Translations under genes and position numbers: made by a program
Part shown: positions 8,275 through 20,891 of the stretch, piece by piece
Numbering within the stretch: the stretch's first letter is position 1
How the letters are laid out: each line of letters starts with the position of its first letter
From: Glycomyces arizonensis DSM 44726
GTDB lineage: Bacteria; Actinomycetota; Actinomycetes; Mycobacteriales; Micromonosporaceae
NCBI RefSeq assembly: GCF_000482705.1
Contig: NZ_AXWO01000014.1
Span: 1-64,000, forward strand
Reading direction: 5' to 3'
DNA: 64,000 bases
Notes under the pieces: generated by a model
Told to the model about the DNA's origin: nothing
The model's database searches: none
What the model saw: only the letters and a program-made list of their open reading frames with translations

Positions 8275-9223
8275 GGGTGTTTTCTTTCGTGATGAAGGCC
8301 GCTGACTCCCGCGTGGGTGTCGGCGTCGCAGTGGCCCGCCGAGCCTGACGCAAGTACCGGTCGAACCAGTCCGTGGCCATGGACATCGCTTCGTCAAGGC
8401 CGGGACCGGTGTAGAGGCCAAGGACGTCGTACGGCAGCACCTCCAGGCGTTTCGGCTCGCCCGCTTTGGCGAAGGCGCTCTGCGCTTCTTCGAGCGCGTG
8501 GTAGGGGTCCCAGCCGCCGTTGGCGATCATGAGCAACGGTGTGGGCGCGAGGCGGCTGATGAGGTGCTCCGGCGCGAAGGTGAGCATGTGCTCGGTGGAA
8601 TCGAGGGTCTTCTCGTTGCGGTAGGAGGGGAACAGCGCTTCGGCGAGGTCCGGACTGTCCTTGACGGTCTCTCCCTCTAGAGCCAGATGCGGCACGCGGG
8701 CGCTCTCCTCGCCGTCGAAGCGGTGCTGCCAGTCCTGGTCCAAGTGGTCTCGCAGCGCCCGGAATTCGGCGCGGCCGAGCATCCGTTCGAGATAGCGCCA
8801 TCCGTCCCACACGCTCGGGCTCTGCACGACAACGCATGTCGCGCGCCGATCCAGGACCGCCGCCTGCACGGCGACCGATCCGCCGATGCTCACACCCCAC
8901 AAGCCTATCCGCTCGGCGTCGACCTCGGGGCGGGTTTGGAGGTAGGAGATCGCGCTGCGGAAGTCCTCCACCTGACGTTGCGGGTGGTCCTGCCCCCGCG
9001 GTTCGCCGTCGCTGGAGCCGACGGTGCGGTAGTCGATGGCCAGGGCCGCGAACCCGGCCCGCGCGAAATACGGGGCGAATGCCGCCAGCGCCTCCTTGAC
9101 CATCACACCACTGTGCCCCAGGACCAGTCCCGGCACCGGATCCTGCGATTCCGGCAAGTACAGGTCACCGGCGCATCGAGTGCCGAGGCTGTTGAAGTCC
9201 ACTCGTTCGGTCTGCCAGGTCAT
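8267..9223 (-). CDS. Alpha/beta hydrolase, dienelactone hydrolase-like
   Basis: Cytosolic hydrolase of 318 residues; no signal peptide. The nucleophile elbow is GVSIGG with S112. The oxyanion strand VPGLVLGHSG and a C-terminal acid region (ANGGWDPYHA) are present. Length and layout fit the FrsA/DLH-like group acting on small esters or lactones. First gene of a three-gene operon with a GbsR/MarR regulator and a methyltransferase. A promoter with TTGACA and a long inverted repeat lie directly upstream. Confidence 0.8.
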   Translation of the reverse strand: MTWQTERVDFNSLGTRCAGDLYLPESQDPVPGLVLGHSGVMVKEALAAFAPYFARAGFAALAIDYRTVGSSDGEPRGQDHPQRQVEDFRSAISYLQTRPEVDAERIGLWGVSIGGSVAVQAAVLDRRATCVVVQSPSVWDGWRYLERMLGRAEFRALRDHLDQDWQHRFDGEESARVPHLALEGETVKDSPDLAEALFPSYRNEKTLDSTEHMLTFAPEHLISRLAPTPLLMIANGGWDPYHALEEAQSAFAKAGEPKRLEVLPYDVLGLYTGPGLDEAMSMATDWFDRYLRQARRATATPTPTRESAAFITKENTHD

Positions 9224-9248
9224 GCTCGCCCTCCAAGAACCTCTCAGT

Positions 9249-9290
9249 GCTACTTATTTCAATCATGACTGAAACAAGTAGCATTGTCAA
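9249..9290 (-). promoter_or_regulatory. Operator and -35 box of the hydrolase operon
   Basis: Inverted repeat with 13-base arms GCTACTTATTTCA (9249-9261) and TGAAACAAGTAGC (9270-9282), one mismatch, 8-base centre. A perfect TTGACA on the minus strand (9285-9290) abuts it, so the -10 would lie inside the repeat. This is the arrangement of a repressor site, most likely for the regulator at 7804-8274. Confidence 0.6.
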
Positions 9291-9465
9291 GCTTCTGTTC
9301 GCGCTCGGTCGGAAAGTGCAGGATCCCGTCGCCAGGCGGGCGGGCCATCGCCGCACGGGGCGCCGGCCCGGGGTCGACCCACCTACGTTGACGCCTGGAG
9401 CTTCCCCCTTTGATGGGGACATCCTGATTGCCGTGCCTGAGGTGTCGGGTGGATGGTGCGGGCCC

Positions 9466-9542
9466 GGCATGTCCCGCACCGATCCTGTCCTGAGCGAAAG
9501 ATCAGACCAATGTTGCGCCTCGGCGGGCGAGGCGGCGATACT
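9466..9542 (+). promoter_or_regulatory. Upstream region of GntR gene: repeat and promoter
   Basis: A 17-base sequence GGCATGTCCCGCACCGA occurs at 9466-9482 and again at 9547-9563, both copies containing an in-frame ATG. The first copy is also the right arm of a hairpin (GGTGCGGG 9455-9462 with CCCGCACC 9473-9480). A promoter with -35 TTGCGC (9513-9518), 18-base spacer and -10 GATACT (9537-9542) would start the transcript at about 9550, giving a leaderless message. The rest of 9291-9465 shows nothing. Confidence 0.4.
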
Positions 9543-9549
9543 TGCTGGC

Positions 9550-10263
9550 ATGTCCCGCACCGACGATGTCGTCGACGGCATCAAACGCATGATCTTGACA
9601 GGCGAGCTGCGCCCGGGCGAGCGGCTGCCGGTGGAGAAGGAACTCGCCGAGACCCTGGGCGTCTCGCGCGGCTCGCTGCGCGAGGGCGTGCGGGCCCTGT
9701 CGATCCTCGGCGTCCTCAACACCCGCCAGGGCGATGGCACCTACGTCACCGCCCTGGACGTGGCGCGGCTGCTCGCGCCCATGGGGTTCGTGGTCGACCT
9801 CCAAGACCAGGGCCAGACCAGGCACGTCCACGCCATCCGGCGCCTCCTCGAATGCGAGGCCGCGCGCCTGGCCGCCTCCCAGATCACCGACGCGGCCATC
9901 GAGGCGGCCGGGGCCCTGCTCGAAGAGGCCGGACGGCTGCTGGACAAGACACCCGAGGAGCACGAGCGGGTGATCGAGATCGACATCGCCTTCCACCGCG
10001 TCATCGCCGCGCACACGGGCAACCCCGTGCTCATCGGGATGATCGAGGCACTGGCCGGGCGGACGGTCAGGGAACGGCTGTGGCGAAGCCTGCGCGAAGA
10101 AGGCGTCGACCAACGCACCCACCAAGAACACATCGCGATCTGGCGCGCCCTGCAAGCACACGACCCCGAGGCCGCCAGGATCCGCATGGCCAACCACCTC
10201 ATGGGCGTCGAAGAATCCCTAGCCGACCTGCCGGCCGACGACGACACGACGCTAATCGAGTGA
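9550..10263 (+). CDS. GntR-family regulator, FadR/FCD type
   Basis: Regulator of 237 residues. Winged helix-turn-helix at 1-70 (GERLPVEKELAETLGVSRGS, then LREGVRALSILGV) and an all-helical FCD ligand domain at about 85-220 with the metal-site pattern DIAFHRVIAAHTGN. FCD regulators of this group usually respond to sugar acids or other carboxylates. ATG 9550 is taken as start; ATG 9469 is in frame but the extra 27 residues look non-conserved. Its 3' end overlaps that of the convergent ABC ATPase gene by 12 bases. It is the obvious candidate regulator for the minus-strand transport operons at 10252-24462. Confidence 0.85.
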   Translation: MSRTDDVVDGIKRMILTGELRPGERLPVEKELAETLGVSRGSLREGVRALSILGVLNTRQGDGTYVTALDVARLLAPMGFVVDLQDQGQTRHVHAIRRLLECEAARLAASQITDAAIEAAGALLEEAGRLLDKTPEEHERVIEIDIAFHRVIAAHTGNPVLIGMIEALAGRTVRERLWRSLREEGVDQRTHQEHIAIWRALQAHDPEAARIRMANHLMGVEESLADLPADDDTTLIE

Positions 10264-11019
10264 CTCGGTCGTGAGCGCGCCGGTCATCGCCGCGACCAGG
10301 TCGTCGGTAGTGGCCTCCGCGGCGGCGAACCGGGCGGTGCGGCGGCCCAGGCGCATGACCTCGACGCGGTCGGCGACCTCGAGGACCTGCGGCATGTTGT
10401 GGCTGACCAGCACCACCGACATCCCGGCGTCGCGCACCCGCTCGACCAGCTCCAGGACCCGGCGGGTCTGGACCACGCCGAGCGCCGCGGTCGGCTCGTC
10501 GAGGATGACCACGTCGGTCGCCCAGACGACCGCCCGTGCGACCGCCACGCTCTGCCGCTGCCCGCCCGAGAGCATCGAGATGGGCGTGGTGACCCGCGGG
10601 ATCCGCACTCCGAGCTGCTCGAGGGCCTCGGCGGCGCCGCGGCGCATCGCCCGCTTGTCGAGCAGCCCGATCCGCCCCAGCGGCCCGCGCCGCTTGATCT
10701 CGCGGCCCAGGTACAGGTTGGCGGCGACGCTGAGGTCGTCGGCGACGGCGAGGTCCTGGTAGACCGTCTCGACTCCGGCGCGCCGCGCGTCGACCGGGGA
10801 GGAGAACGCCACGGCGCGCCCGCCCAGCCGGATCTCGCCTTCGTCGGGCGGGTGCACCCCGGAGAGCACCTTGATCAGGGTGCTCTTCCCCGCGCCGTTG
10901 TCGCCGATGAGCGCGACCACCTCGCCGTGGTGGACGGTCAGGTGCGCGCCGCTGAGGGCCGCGACGTGACCGAAGCGCTTGACGATCCCGCGGGCCTCGA
11001 GGACCGGCTCGCCGCTCAC
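10252..11019 (-). CDS. Sugar ABC transporter ATP-binding protein, single-domain type
   Basis: ATPase of 255 residues that energises the permease encoded upstream. Walker A GDNGAGKST at 39-47, Q-loop VYQDL, signature LSGGQRQ and Walker B VVILDEPTA are all intact. It has one nucleotide-binding domain, unlike the fused two-domain RbsA; a homodimer is therefore needed, as in FrcA-like systems. The GTG start overlaps the stop of the binding-protein gene by GTGA. Last gene of the operon permease, binding protein, ATPase. Confidence 0.9.
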   Translation of the reverse strand: MSGEPVLEARGIVKRFGHVAALSGAHLTVHHGEVVALIGDNGAGKSTLIKVLSGVHPPDEGEIRLGGRAVAFSSPVDARRAGVETVYQDLAVADDLSVAANLYLGREIKRRGPLGRIGLLDKRAMRRGAAEALEQLGVRIPRVTTPISMLSGGQRQSVAVARAVVWATDVVILDEPTAALGVVQTRRVLELVERVRDAGMSVVLVSHNMPQVLEVADRVEVMRLGRRTARFAAAEATTDDLVAAMTGALTTESLD

Positions 11020-12050
11020 TGGTCCACCGGCGGGTTGTCGCAGCTGGGTTCCAGGACCGCCTGGACCTCTTCGGAGTCGATGTTCTCCGGCGTCACGAAG
11101 GTCACGCCCGTGTCGGCCGAGGCCATCGGCGTGCCCTCGCGCAGGTGCTCGACCATGTTCGCGACGCCGAGGTAGCCCATGTTGAACGGGTTCTGCACCA
11201 CCAGCGCAGAGATCTGGCCCTCGCGCAGGGCGGTGATCTCGTCGGGCGCGGCGTCCCAGCCGATGATGACGACCTCCCCGGACCTGCCGGCGGCCTCGAC
11301 GGCCTGCACGGCGCCGAGGACGCTCGGCTCGTTGGCGGCGAAGATGCCGGCGAGGTCCGGGTTGGCGGTGAGGAGGTCCTCGGTGACGCGGCGGGCCTCG
11401 TTGACGTCGCTGTGGCTGGGCTGCTGGCCGACCAGGTTCAGGTTCTCGTGCTGGGCGAGGCCTTCGGTGAATCCCTCGACGCGTTCGGTGTTGGTCTGGG
11501 AGCCGGGCTGGAACTCGATGAGCGCCACGTCGTGGTCGCCCTCGCCGAGCGCTTCGGCGAGCAGCTCTGCGGCCTCGGCCGCTCCGGCGCGGTTGTCGGT
11601 GGCGTACAGGGGGACCTCCTCGGGCTGCGGGTCGGTGCCGGAGTCGATCATCGCCACCGGGATGTCGGCGTCCAGGGCGCCCTGCGTGGCCGGTGCCAGG
11701 GCCGCGGAGTCGGTGGCGGCGTACACGATGCCGTCGACGCCCCGGGTGACGAAGTTCTGGATGAGGTTGACCTGGCCCTCCACTTCGGTCTCGGCGGCGA
11801 CGCCGTCCCATTCGACGGTGACGTCCCCGGCGCGTTCGGCGGCGCATTCGGCGCCGGCGCGGACCGTGTTCCAGAACTCGTGGCCGACCGCCTTGGGGAC
11901 GACGGCGAGCTCCAGCGGCCCGTCGGTGGTCCCCTCACCGCCGCCGCCCGAGTCGTCGCGGACTTCCACGCCGCCGCAGGCGCCGGCGGCCATGGCCGCG
12001 ACCGCGGCGAGCATTGCGAGACCGCTGCGGGCCTTGGTACTGATTGCCAT
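11016..12050 (-). CDS. Sugar-binding lipoprotein of ribose-type ABC transporter
   Basis: Periplasmic-binding-protein-like lipoprotein of 344 residues. The signal peptide ends in a lipobox (AAGAC, cysteine about 25) followed by a Gly-Ser linker, so it is anchored outside the membrane. The fold is the RbsB/LacI type I class: GVDGIVYAATDSAALAPAT, IPVAMIDSGTD, IIGWDAAPDEI. RBS AAGGA lies 8 bases before ATG. Ligand not predictable; the permease and nearby sugar isomerase favour a monosaccharide or polyol. Confidence 0.9.
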   Translation of the reverse strand: MAISTKARSGLAMLAAVAAMAAGACGGVEVRDDSGGGGEGTTDGPLELAVVPKAVGHEFWNTVRAGAECAAERAGDVTVEWDGVAAETEVEGQVNLIQNFVTRGVDGIVYAATDSAALAPATQGALDADIPVAMIDSGTDPQPEEVPLYATDNRAGAAEAAELLAEALGEGDHDVALIEFQPGSQTNTERVEGFTEGLAQHENLNLVGQQPSHSDVNEARRVTEDLLTANPDLAGIFAANEPSVLGAVQAVEAAGRSGEVVIIGWDAAPDEITALREGQISALVVQNPFNMGYLGVANMVEHLREGTPMASADTGVTFVTPENIDSEEVQAVLEPSCDNPPVDQ

Positions 12051-12093
12051 TGTCTTGTCCTTCCACGGTGGGCGGTGGCGGCCGCGCGGCGTC

Positions 12094-13098
12094 TCAGCCT
12101 CGGGATTCGAGGCGCCGGCGGCGGAACTGGTCGAAGTAGACGGCGGCCCAGATGATGAGGCCGACGATCAGCTGCTGGTAGTGGATGTTGATGCCGAGCA
12201 GCACCGAGCCATTGCGCACCAGGGCGATCAGGAACGCGCCTATGAGGGTGCCGACGATGCGCCCCTGGCCGCCGAACAGACTGGCGCCGCCGATGACCGC
12301 CGCCGCGATCACGTCGAGTTCGAGTCCGATGCCGTAGTTCGGCTGGCCGGAGTTCACCCGCGAGGCCGCGATCACGCCGCCGAGGCCGACGAGCATGCCC
12401 GCGAGGACGTAGACCGCCGTCAGGTTGCGGCGCACCGGGATGCCGGACCGGCGGGCGGCCTCCAGGTTGGATCCCATGGCGTAGACGTGCTGGCCGAAGC
12501 GGGACTGGGAGAGCAGGCCTCCCACGGCGAGCGCGACCGCCGCGGTCACCACGATGGTGAAGGGGACGCCGGCGATCACCCCGTTGCCGAGCAGTTGGAA
12601 CGACTCGGGGAGGGAGTAGACGCCGACGGCGCCGGTGACGATGAAGACCAGACCCCGCCCGGCGGACATCATCCCCAGGGTGGCGATGAAGGGCGGGAGC
12701 CGCGCGAACGACACCAGCAGGCCGTTCACCAGACCCGCCGCCGCGCCGACGGCGACGGCGACGGCGCTCGCCTCCCACACGGAGAAGCCCAGGTCCCGCA
12801 CCACCATGGCGCCCGCGACTCCCGCGAGGGCGGCGACCGATCCGACCGACAGGTCGATGCCCTTGGTGATGATCACCATCGTCTGGGCGACGGCGATGAT
12901 GGCGATGACCGCGGTCTGCGAGCCGATGTTGAACAGGTTGTCGGCGGTGAGGAAGTACGGGCTGGCCAGGCTGAGGGCGATGAACAGCACCGCCAGCGCG
13001 GTCGCGGCGGTCACCTCCGAGACGGCCACGGAGATCCGCTCCCGCAGCCACTCTTCCAGCCGGCCGCGCCATCCGACGGCTTGGTCGACAGTCGCCAT
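12094..13098 (-). CDS. Ribose-type ABC transporter permease (RbsC-like)
   Basis: Inner-membrane protein of 334 residues with about eight to ten hydrophobic helices. The family motif SVGSVAALAGVAGAMV in the first half and GGASLFGGQGRIVGTLIGA in the second are both present. The N-terminus (about 30 residues) is cytosolic. ATG 13098 has CGGAG 5 bases upstream. First gene of the operon, 43 bases before the binding-protein gene. The promoter region contains the palindrome at 13143-13161. Confidence 0.9.
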   Translation of the reverse strand: MATVDQAVGWRGRLEEWLRERISVAVSEVTAATALAVLFIALSLASPYFLTADNLFNIGSQTAVIAIIAVAQTMVIITKGIDLSVGSVAALAGVAGAMVVRDLGFSVWEASAVAVAVGAAAGLVNGLLVSFARLPPFIATLGMMSAGRGLVFIVTGAVGVYSLPESFQLLGNGVIAGVPFTIVVTAAVALAVGGLLSQSRFGQHVYAMGSNLEAARRSGIPVRRNLTAVYVLAGMLVGLGGVIAASRVNSGQPNYGIGLELDVIAAAVIGGASLFGGQGRIVGTLIGAFLIALVRNGSVLLGINIHYQQLIVGLIIWAAVYFDQFRRRRLESRG

Positions 13099-13142
13099 TG
13101 CACTCCGTATAGATCAGATCTTTCCGTGAATAAAGCGTTATC

Positions 13143-13161
13143 ATGCCATACGTATTGGCAT
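13143..13161 (-). promoter_or_regulatory. Palindromic operator upstream of the RbsC-like operon
   Basis: Inverted repeat with 6-base arms ATGCCA and TGGCAT and core tACGTATt, 45 bases before the permease start. On the minus strand a plausible promoter overlaps it (TTGCAA or TTGTAA boxes just upstream). The core ACGTATT is shared with the palindrome in the promoter at 24540-24553. Confidence 0.5.
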
Positions 13162-13472
13162 ATTTACAAGTCTTTGCAACGGTGTTCGTGAGGGACGCAC
13201 ACGAGTGAGGTCCGATGAATCGCCTCGAGCCTCGCCGGCGCCGCCATATGTCCGATGTGTCTGGTCATGGCGAGGCCGGGGAACTCGACGGCCGTCCGCT
13301 CCATGCCGCTCTGCGGCAGGTCGTGTCCGGCGCCTTCGGCAGCGACGGCCTCGACCTGCGGGGCGCCTCCGCGTCGCGCACCGTCGTCGCGCGAGTGGCT
13401 CGGGCCTCCGCGAGCCCGCCCGGAACGGCACGCGTCGAGGCCGGTCTCGCGGGGTGTCCGCGGGCGGCTTGC
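13162..13472. other. Gap without a supported gene
   Basis: GC-rich, open in several frames on both strands as expected from composition, but no reading frame resembles a protein or has a ribosome-binding site. I see no feature here other than the operator at its left edge and the hairpin at its right edge. Confidence 0.4.
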
Positions 13473-13520
13473 AGTGGGGGAGCCCCGGCGGCCCCGGCTC
13501 GGGCGCCGCGGCTCCCCACT
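13473..13520 (-). terminator. Hairpin after the isomerase gene
   Basis: Arms AGTGGGGGAGCC and GGCTCCCCACT (one unpaired G) with a GC-rich loop, 24 bases after the stop of the minus-strand isomerase gene. No T-run follows, so it is a GC-rich actinobacterial type terminator or RNA-stability hairpin. It separates the long liv-type operon from the RbsC-like operon. Confidence 0.55.
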
Positions 13521-13543
13521 CTCATCGGCCGCGTGATCGGCCG

Positions 13544-14548
13544 TCAATTCGAACTGAAGGCGGCGTCGAACGCGGCCTCCGGCGGATCGAACGCGAGTCG
13601 GCGGACGTACTCCAGCGCCTCGGGCGCGCCCACGAGGCGGTCCATGCCCGCGTCCTCCCACTCGATGGAGATCGGGCCGTCGTAGCCGATCGCGTTGAGC
13701 ATGCGGAAGCACCGTTCCCAGGGCACGTCGCCGTGGCCGGTGGACACGAAGTCCCAGCCGCGGCGGGGATCGGCCCACGGCAGATGCGAGCCGAGCCTTC
13801 CGGCGCGGCCGTCGCCGGTCTGCCGCTTGGCGTCCTTGCAGTCGACGTGGTAGATCCGGTCCCGGAAATCCCAGAGAAAGCCGACGGGGTCGAGGTCCTG
13901 CCACACCATGTGCGAGGGATCCCAGTTGAGACCGAAGGCCGGGCGGTGCTCGATCGCCTCCAGGGCCGCGACGGTGGTCCAGTAGTCGTAGGCGATCTCG
14001 GAGGGGTGGACCTCGTGTGCGAAGCGGACGCCCTCCTCGTCGAAGACGTCGAGGATCGGGTTCCACCGGTCGGCGAAGTCCTGGTAACCCGCCTCGATCG
14101 CCTCGGCGGAGACCGGCGGGAACATCGCCACGTACTTCCAGACCGCCGAGCCGGTGAAGCCGACGACGGTGTCCACTCCCAACAGGCGGGCCGCGCGGGC
14201 GGTCGCCTTCATCTCCTCGGCGGCGCGGAGGCGCACCCATTCGGGATCGCCGGAGCCCCACACCCGCTCCGGGAGGATGTCGCGGTGGCGATCGTCGATC
14301 GGGTCGTCGCAGACGGCTTGGCCGACCAGGTGGTTCGAGATCGTCCACGCCTTCAGATTGTGCTTCTCCAGCGTATCCAGCTTCGATCGGACGTATTCGT
14401 CGTCCGCGGCGGCCCGCTGCACGTCGAGGTGGTCGCCCCAGCAGGCGATCTCGAGGCCGTCGTAGCCCCAGCCGGAGGCCAGGCGGCACACCTCCTCGAA
14501 CGGCAGGTCCGCCCACTGGCCGGTGAACAGCGTGATCGGTCGTGTCAT
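13544..14548 (-). CDS. Sugar phosphate isomerase/epimerase (AP-endonuclease-like TIM barrel)
   Basis: Cytosolic enzyme of 334 residues of the xylose-isomerase-like TIM-barrel family. Metal-site segments are visible: [32 protein letters not shown] and ISIEWEDAG, with Glu, Asp, His and Glu ligands in order. The start ATG has AAGGAGCG upstream and lies 25 bases after the stop of the large ThuA/PQQ protein. Members near Gfo/Idh oxidoreductases often act in 3-keto-sugar or inositol-type catabolism; the exact step is not known. Confidence 0.85.
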   Translation of the reverse strand: MTRPITLFTGQWADLPFEEVCRLASGWGYDGLEIACWGDHLDVQRAAADDEYVRSKLDTLEKHNLKAWTISNHLVGQAVCDDPIDDRHRDILPERVWGSGDPEWVRLRAAEEMKATARAARLLGVDTVVGFTGSAVWKYVAMFPPVSAEAIEAGYQDFADRWNPILDVFDEEGVRFAHEVHPSEIAYDYWTTVAALEAIEHRPAFGLNWDPSHMVWQDLDPVGFLWDFRDRIYHVDCKDAKRQTGDGRAGRLGSHLPWADPRRGWDFVSTGHGDVPWERCFRMLNAIGYDGPISIEWEDAGMDRLVGAPEALEYVRRLAFDPPEAAFDAAFSSN

Positions 14549-14573
14549 CGTTCGCTCCTTCGCTTCCGGATCG

Positions 14574-19313
<4,740 letters not shown>

Positions 19314-19321
<8 letters not shown>

Positions 19322-20072
19322 CTGTCGTTCCTGTTCTGTCCGAGTCGGATCGGACGGTGCCGTCTCCGGCGCCGACGCCGAGGTAGCGGTGTTGGAGGTC
19401 GGGGCGGTCGCGCAGTTCGGCACCGGCGAACTCGGCCTCGATGCGGCCGGAGACCATGACGAGCTGACGCGGCGCCATCCTGACGGCGGCGCGGAGGTTC
19501 TGCTCGACGACCAGGACGGCGACGCCTTCGGCGACGAGGTGGTGCACGGCGTCGACGAGGACGTCCACGACGGCCGGCGCGAGTCCTTCGGACGGCTCGT
19601 CCATGACGATCAGGTCGGCGTCGAGCAGTAGGGCCCGGCCGACGGCCAACATCTGCTGCTCGCCGCCGGAGAGATGCCCCCCGCGCTGGCGCTTGCGCTC
19701 GGCCAGACGCGGGAACAGTTCGTAGACCCTGAACGGCGTCCAACGTCGACCGCGCCTGCTCAGCATCGCGAGATGCTCCTCCACGGTCAACGACGGGAAC
19801 AGCCGGCGGCCCTGCGGGACGTAGGCGATGCCCGCGCGGGCGATCCGCTCGGGCGATCGGCCGTCGATGCGCTCGCCGCGCAGGAGCACCTGCCCGCCGG
19901 AAGGCGAGAGGAAACCGACCAGCGTGTCGCACAGGGTCGTCTTGCCCATGCCGTTGCGGCCGACGATGCCGACCGCTTCCACGTCCATGTGGAAGTCCAG
20001 GTCCTCGAGCACGACCGAGGCGCCGTATCCGGCGCGCAGGCCGCGGACCTCCAGCAATGGCGCCCCGGTCAT
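19314..20072 (-). CDS. ABC transporter ATP-binding protein, LivF type
   Basis: ATPase of 252 residues of a branched-chain-amino-acid-type importer. Walker A GRNGMGKTT at 38-46, signature LSGGEQQ, Walker B LIVMDEPSEGLAP and the LivF-typical phrase GIAYVPQGRRLFPSLTVEEH are intact. The ATG overlaps the LivG stop (ATGA). A 20-residue charged tail extends past the usual end. Works with the LivG-like ATPase as a heterodimer. Confidence 0.9.
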
Positions 20073-20857
20073 GTCCCGCCCTCCGATCCGAGGTAGATCT
20101 CGTGGACTCTGGGGTCGCCGCGGACCTGGTCGGGCGTCCCCGCCGCGATGGTCTCGCCGTCGGCCATGACCACCACCCGCCCCGCGATCCGGAACGCCAC
20201 GTCCATGTCGTGCTCGATCAGGAGCACCGTGACCGCTTCGGGCAGGGCTTCGAGCAGCGTGACGAGGTGCTCGCGCTCGCCGCGGGAGAGTCCGGAGGCC
20301 GGCTCGTCGAGCATGAGCACCTCCGGTTCGGTCGCGAGGGCCATGCCGAGTTCGAGCTGGCGTCTCTGGCCGTGGGCGAGGGCGCCCGCGGCGGTGCCAC
20401 GGTGGTCGCCGAGCCGCACCGACTCGGCGACGCGTTCGGCCTCTGCCCGCATGCGGCGATCCACCGCCGATCGCCACGGCACTCGGTGGCGTCGGCGGTG
20501 GCCCGCCAATGCGAGATAGATGTTGTCGGCGACGGAGAGTCCCTCGAACGTGCGCGCCTTCTGGTAGGTGCGCGCCACCCCCAGTCGGGGCCGGCGGCGG
20601 GAGGGCAGACGGGTGCAGTCGACACCCTTGATGGCGACCGTCCCGCCGGTGGGCGCGATGTCGCCGGCGATGACGTTGAACAGCGTCGTCTTGCCCGCGC
20701 CGTTGGGCCCGAGGATCGCCAGGCGCTCGCCGCGCGCGACGTCAAGGTCGATGCCGCGCAGGGCGAGCAGCCCGCCGAAGGCCACTCGAACGGAGCGGAC
20801 CTGGACGATTGGAGCGGCGCCGTCCGGTTCGGCGTCCGTCGTATCGGCCTCGGCCAT
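20069..20857 (-). CDS. ABC transporter ATP-binding protein, LivG type
   Basis: ATPase of 262 residues. Walker A GPNGAGKTT at 50-58, the LivG-type Q-loop phrase ARTYQKARTFEGLSV, signature LAHGQRR (the family often has SYGQ or AHGQ here) and Walker B VLMLDEPASGLS. The ATG has a near-perfect AAAGGAGGT ribosome-binding site 8 bases upstream; the apparent longer frame upstream is not coding. It follows the binding-protein gene by 34 bases. Confidence 0.9.
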   Translation of the reverse strand: MAEADTTDAEPDGAAPIVQVRSVRVAFGGLLALRGIDLDVARGERLAILGPNGAGKTTLFNVIAGDIAPTGGTVAIKGVDCTRLPSRRRPRLGVARTYQKARTFEGLSVADNIYLALAGHRRRHRVPWRSAVDRRMRAEAERVAESVRLGDHRGTAAGALAHGQRRQLELGMALATEPEVLMLDEPASGLSRGEREHLVTLLEALPEAVTVLLIEHDMDVAFRIAGRVVVMADGETIAAGTPDQVRGDPRVHEIYLGSEGGT

Positions 20858-20891
20858 GAGCGGGGACCTCCTTTCGGTGTTCACGGGGGCG

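Noticed and set aside
11179-13191. Long plus-strand frames opposite the RbsC-like operon
   Set aside because: Low-complexity composition typical of antisense frames in high-G+C DNA; the minus-strand genes are clear.
13205-13540. Open frames in the gap between isomerase and permease genes
   Set aside because: Open only by composition; no conserved phrase or ribosome-binding site, and they run antisense into the isomerase gene.
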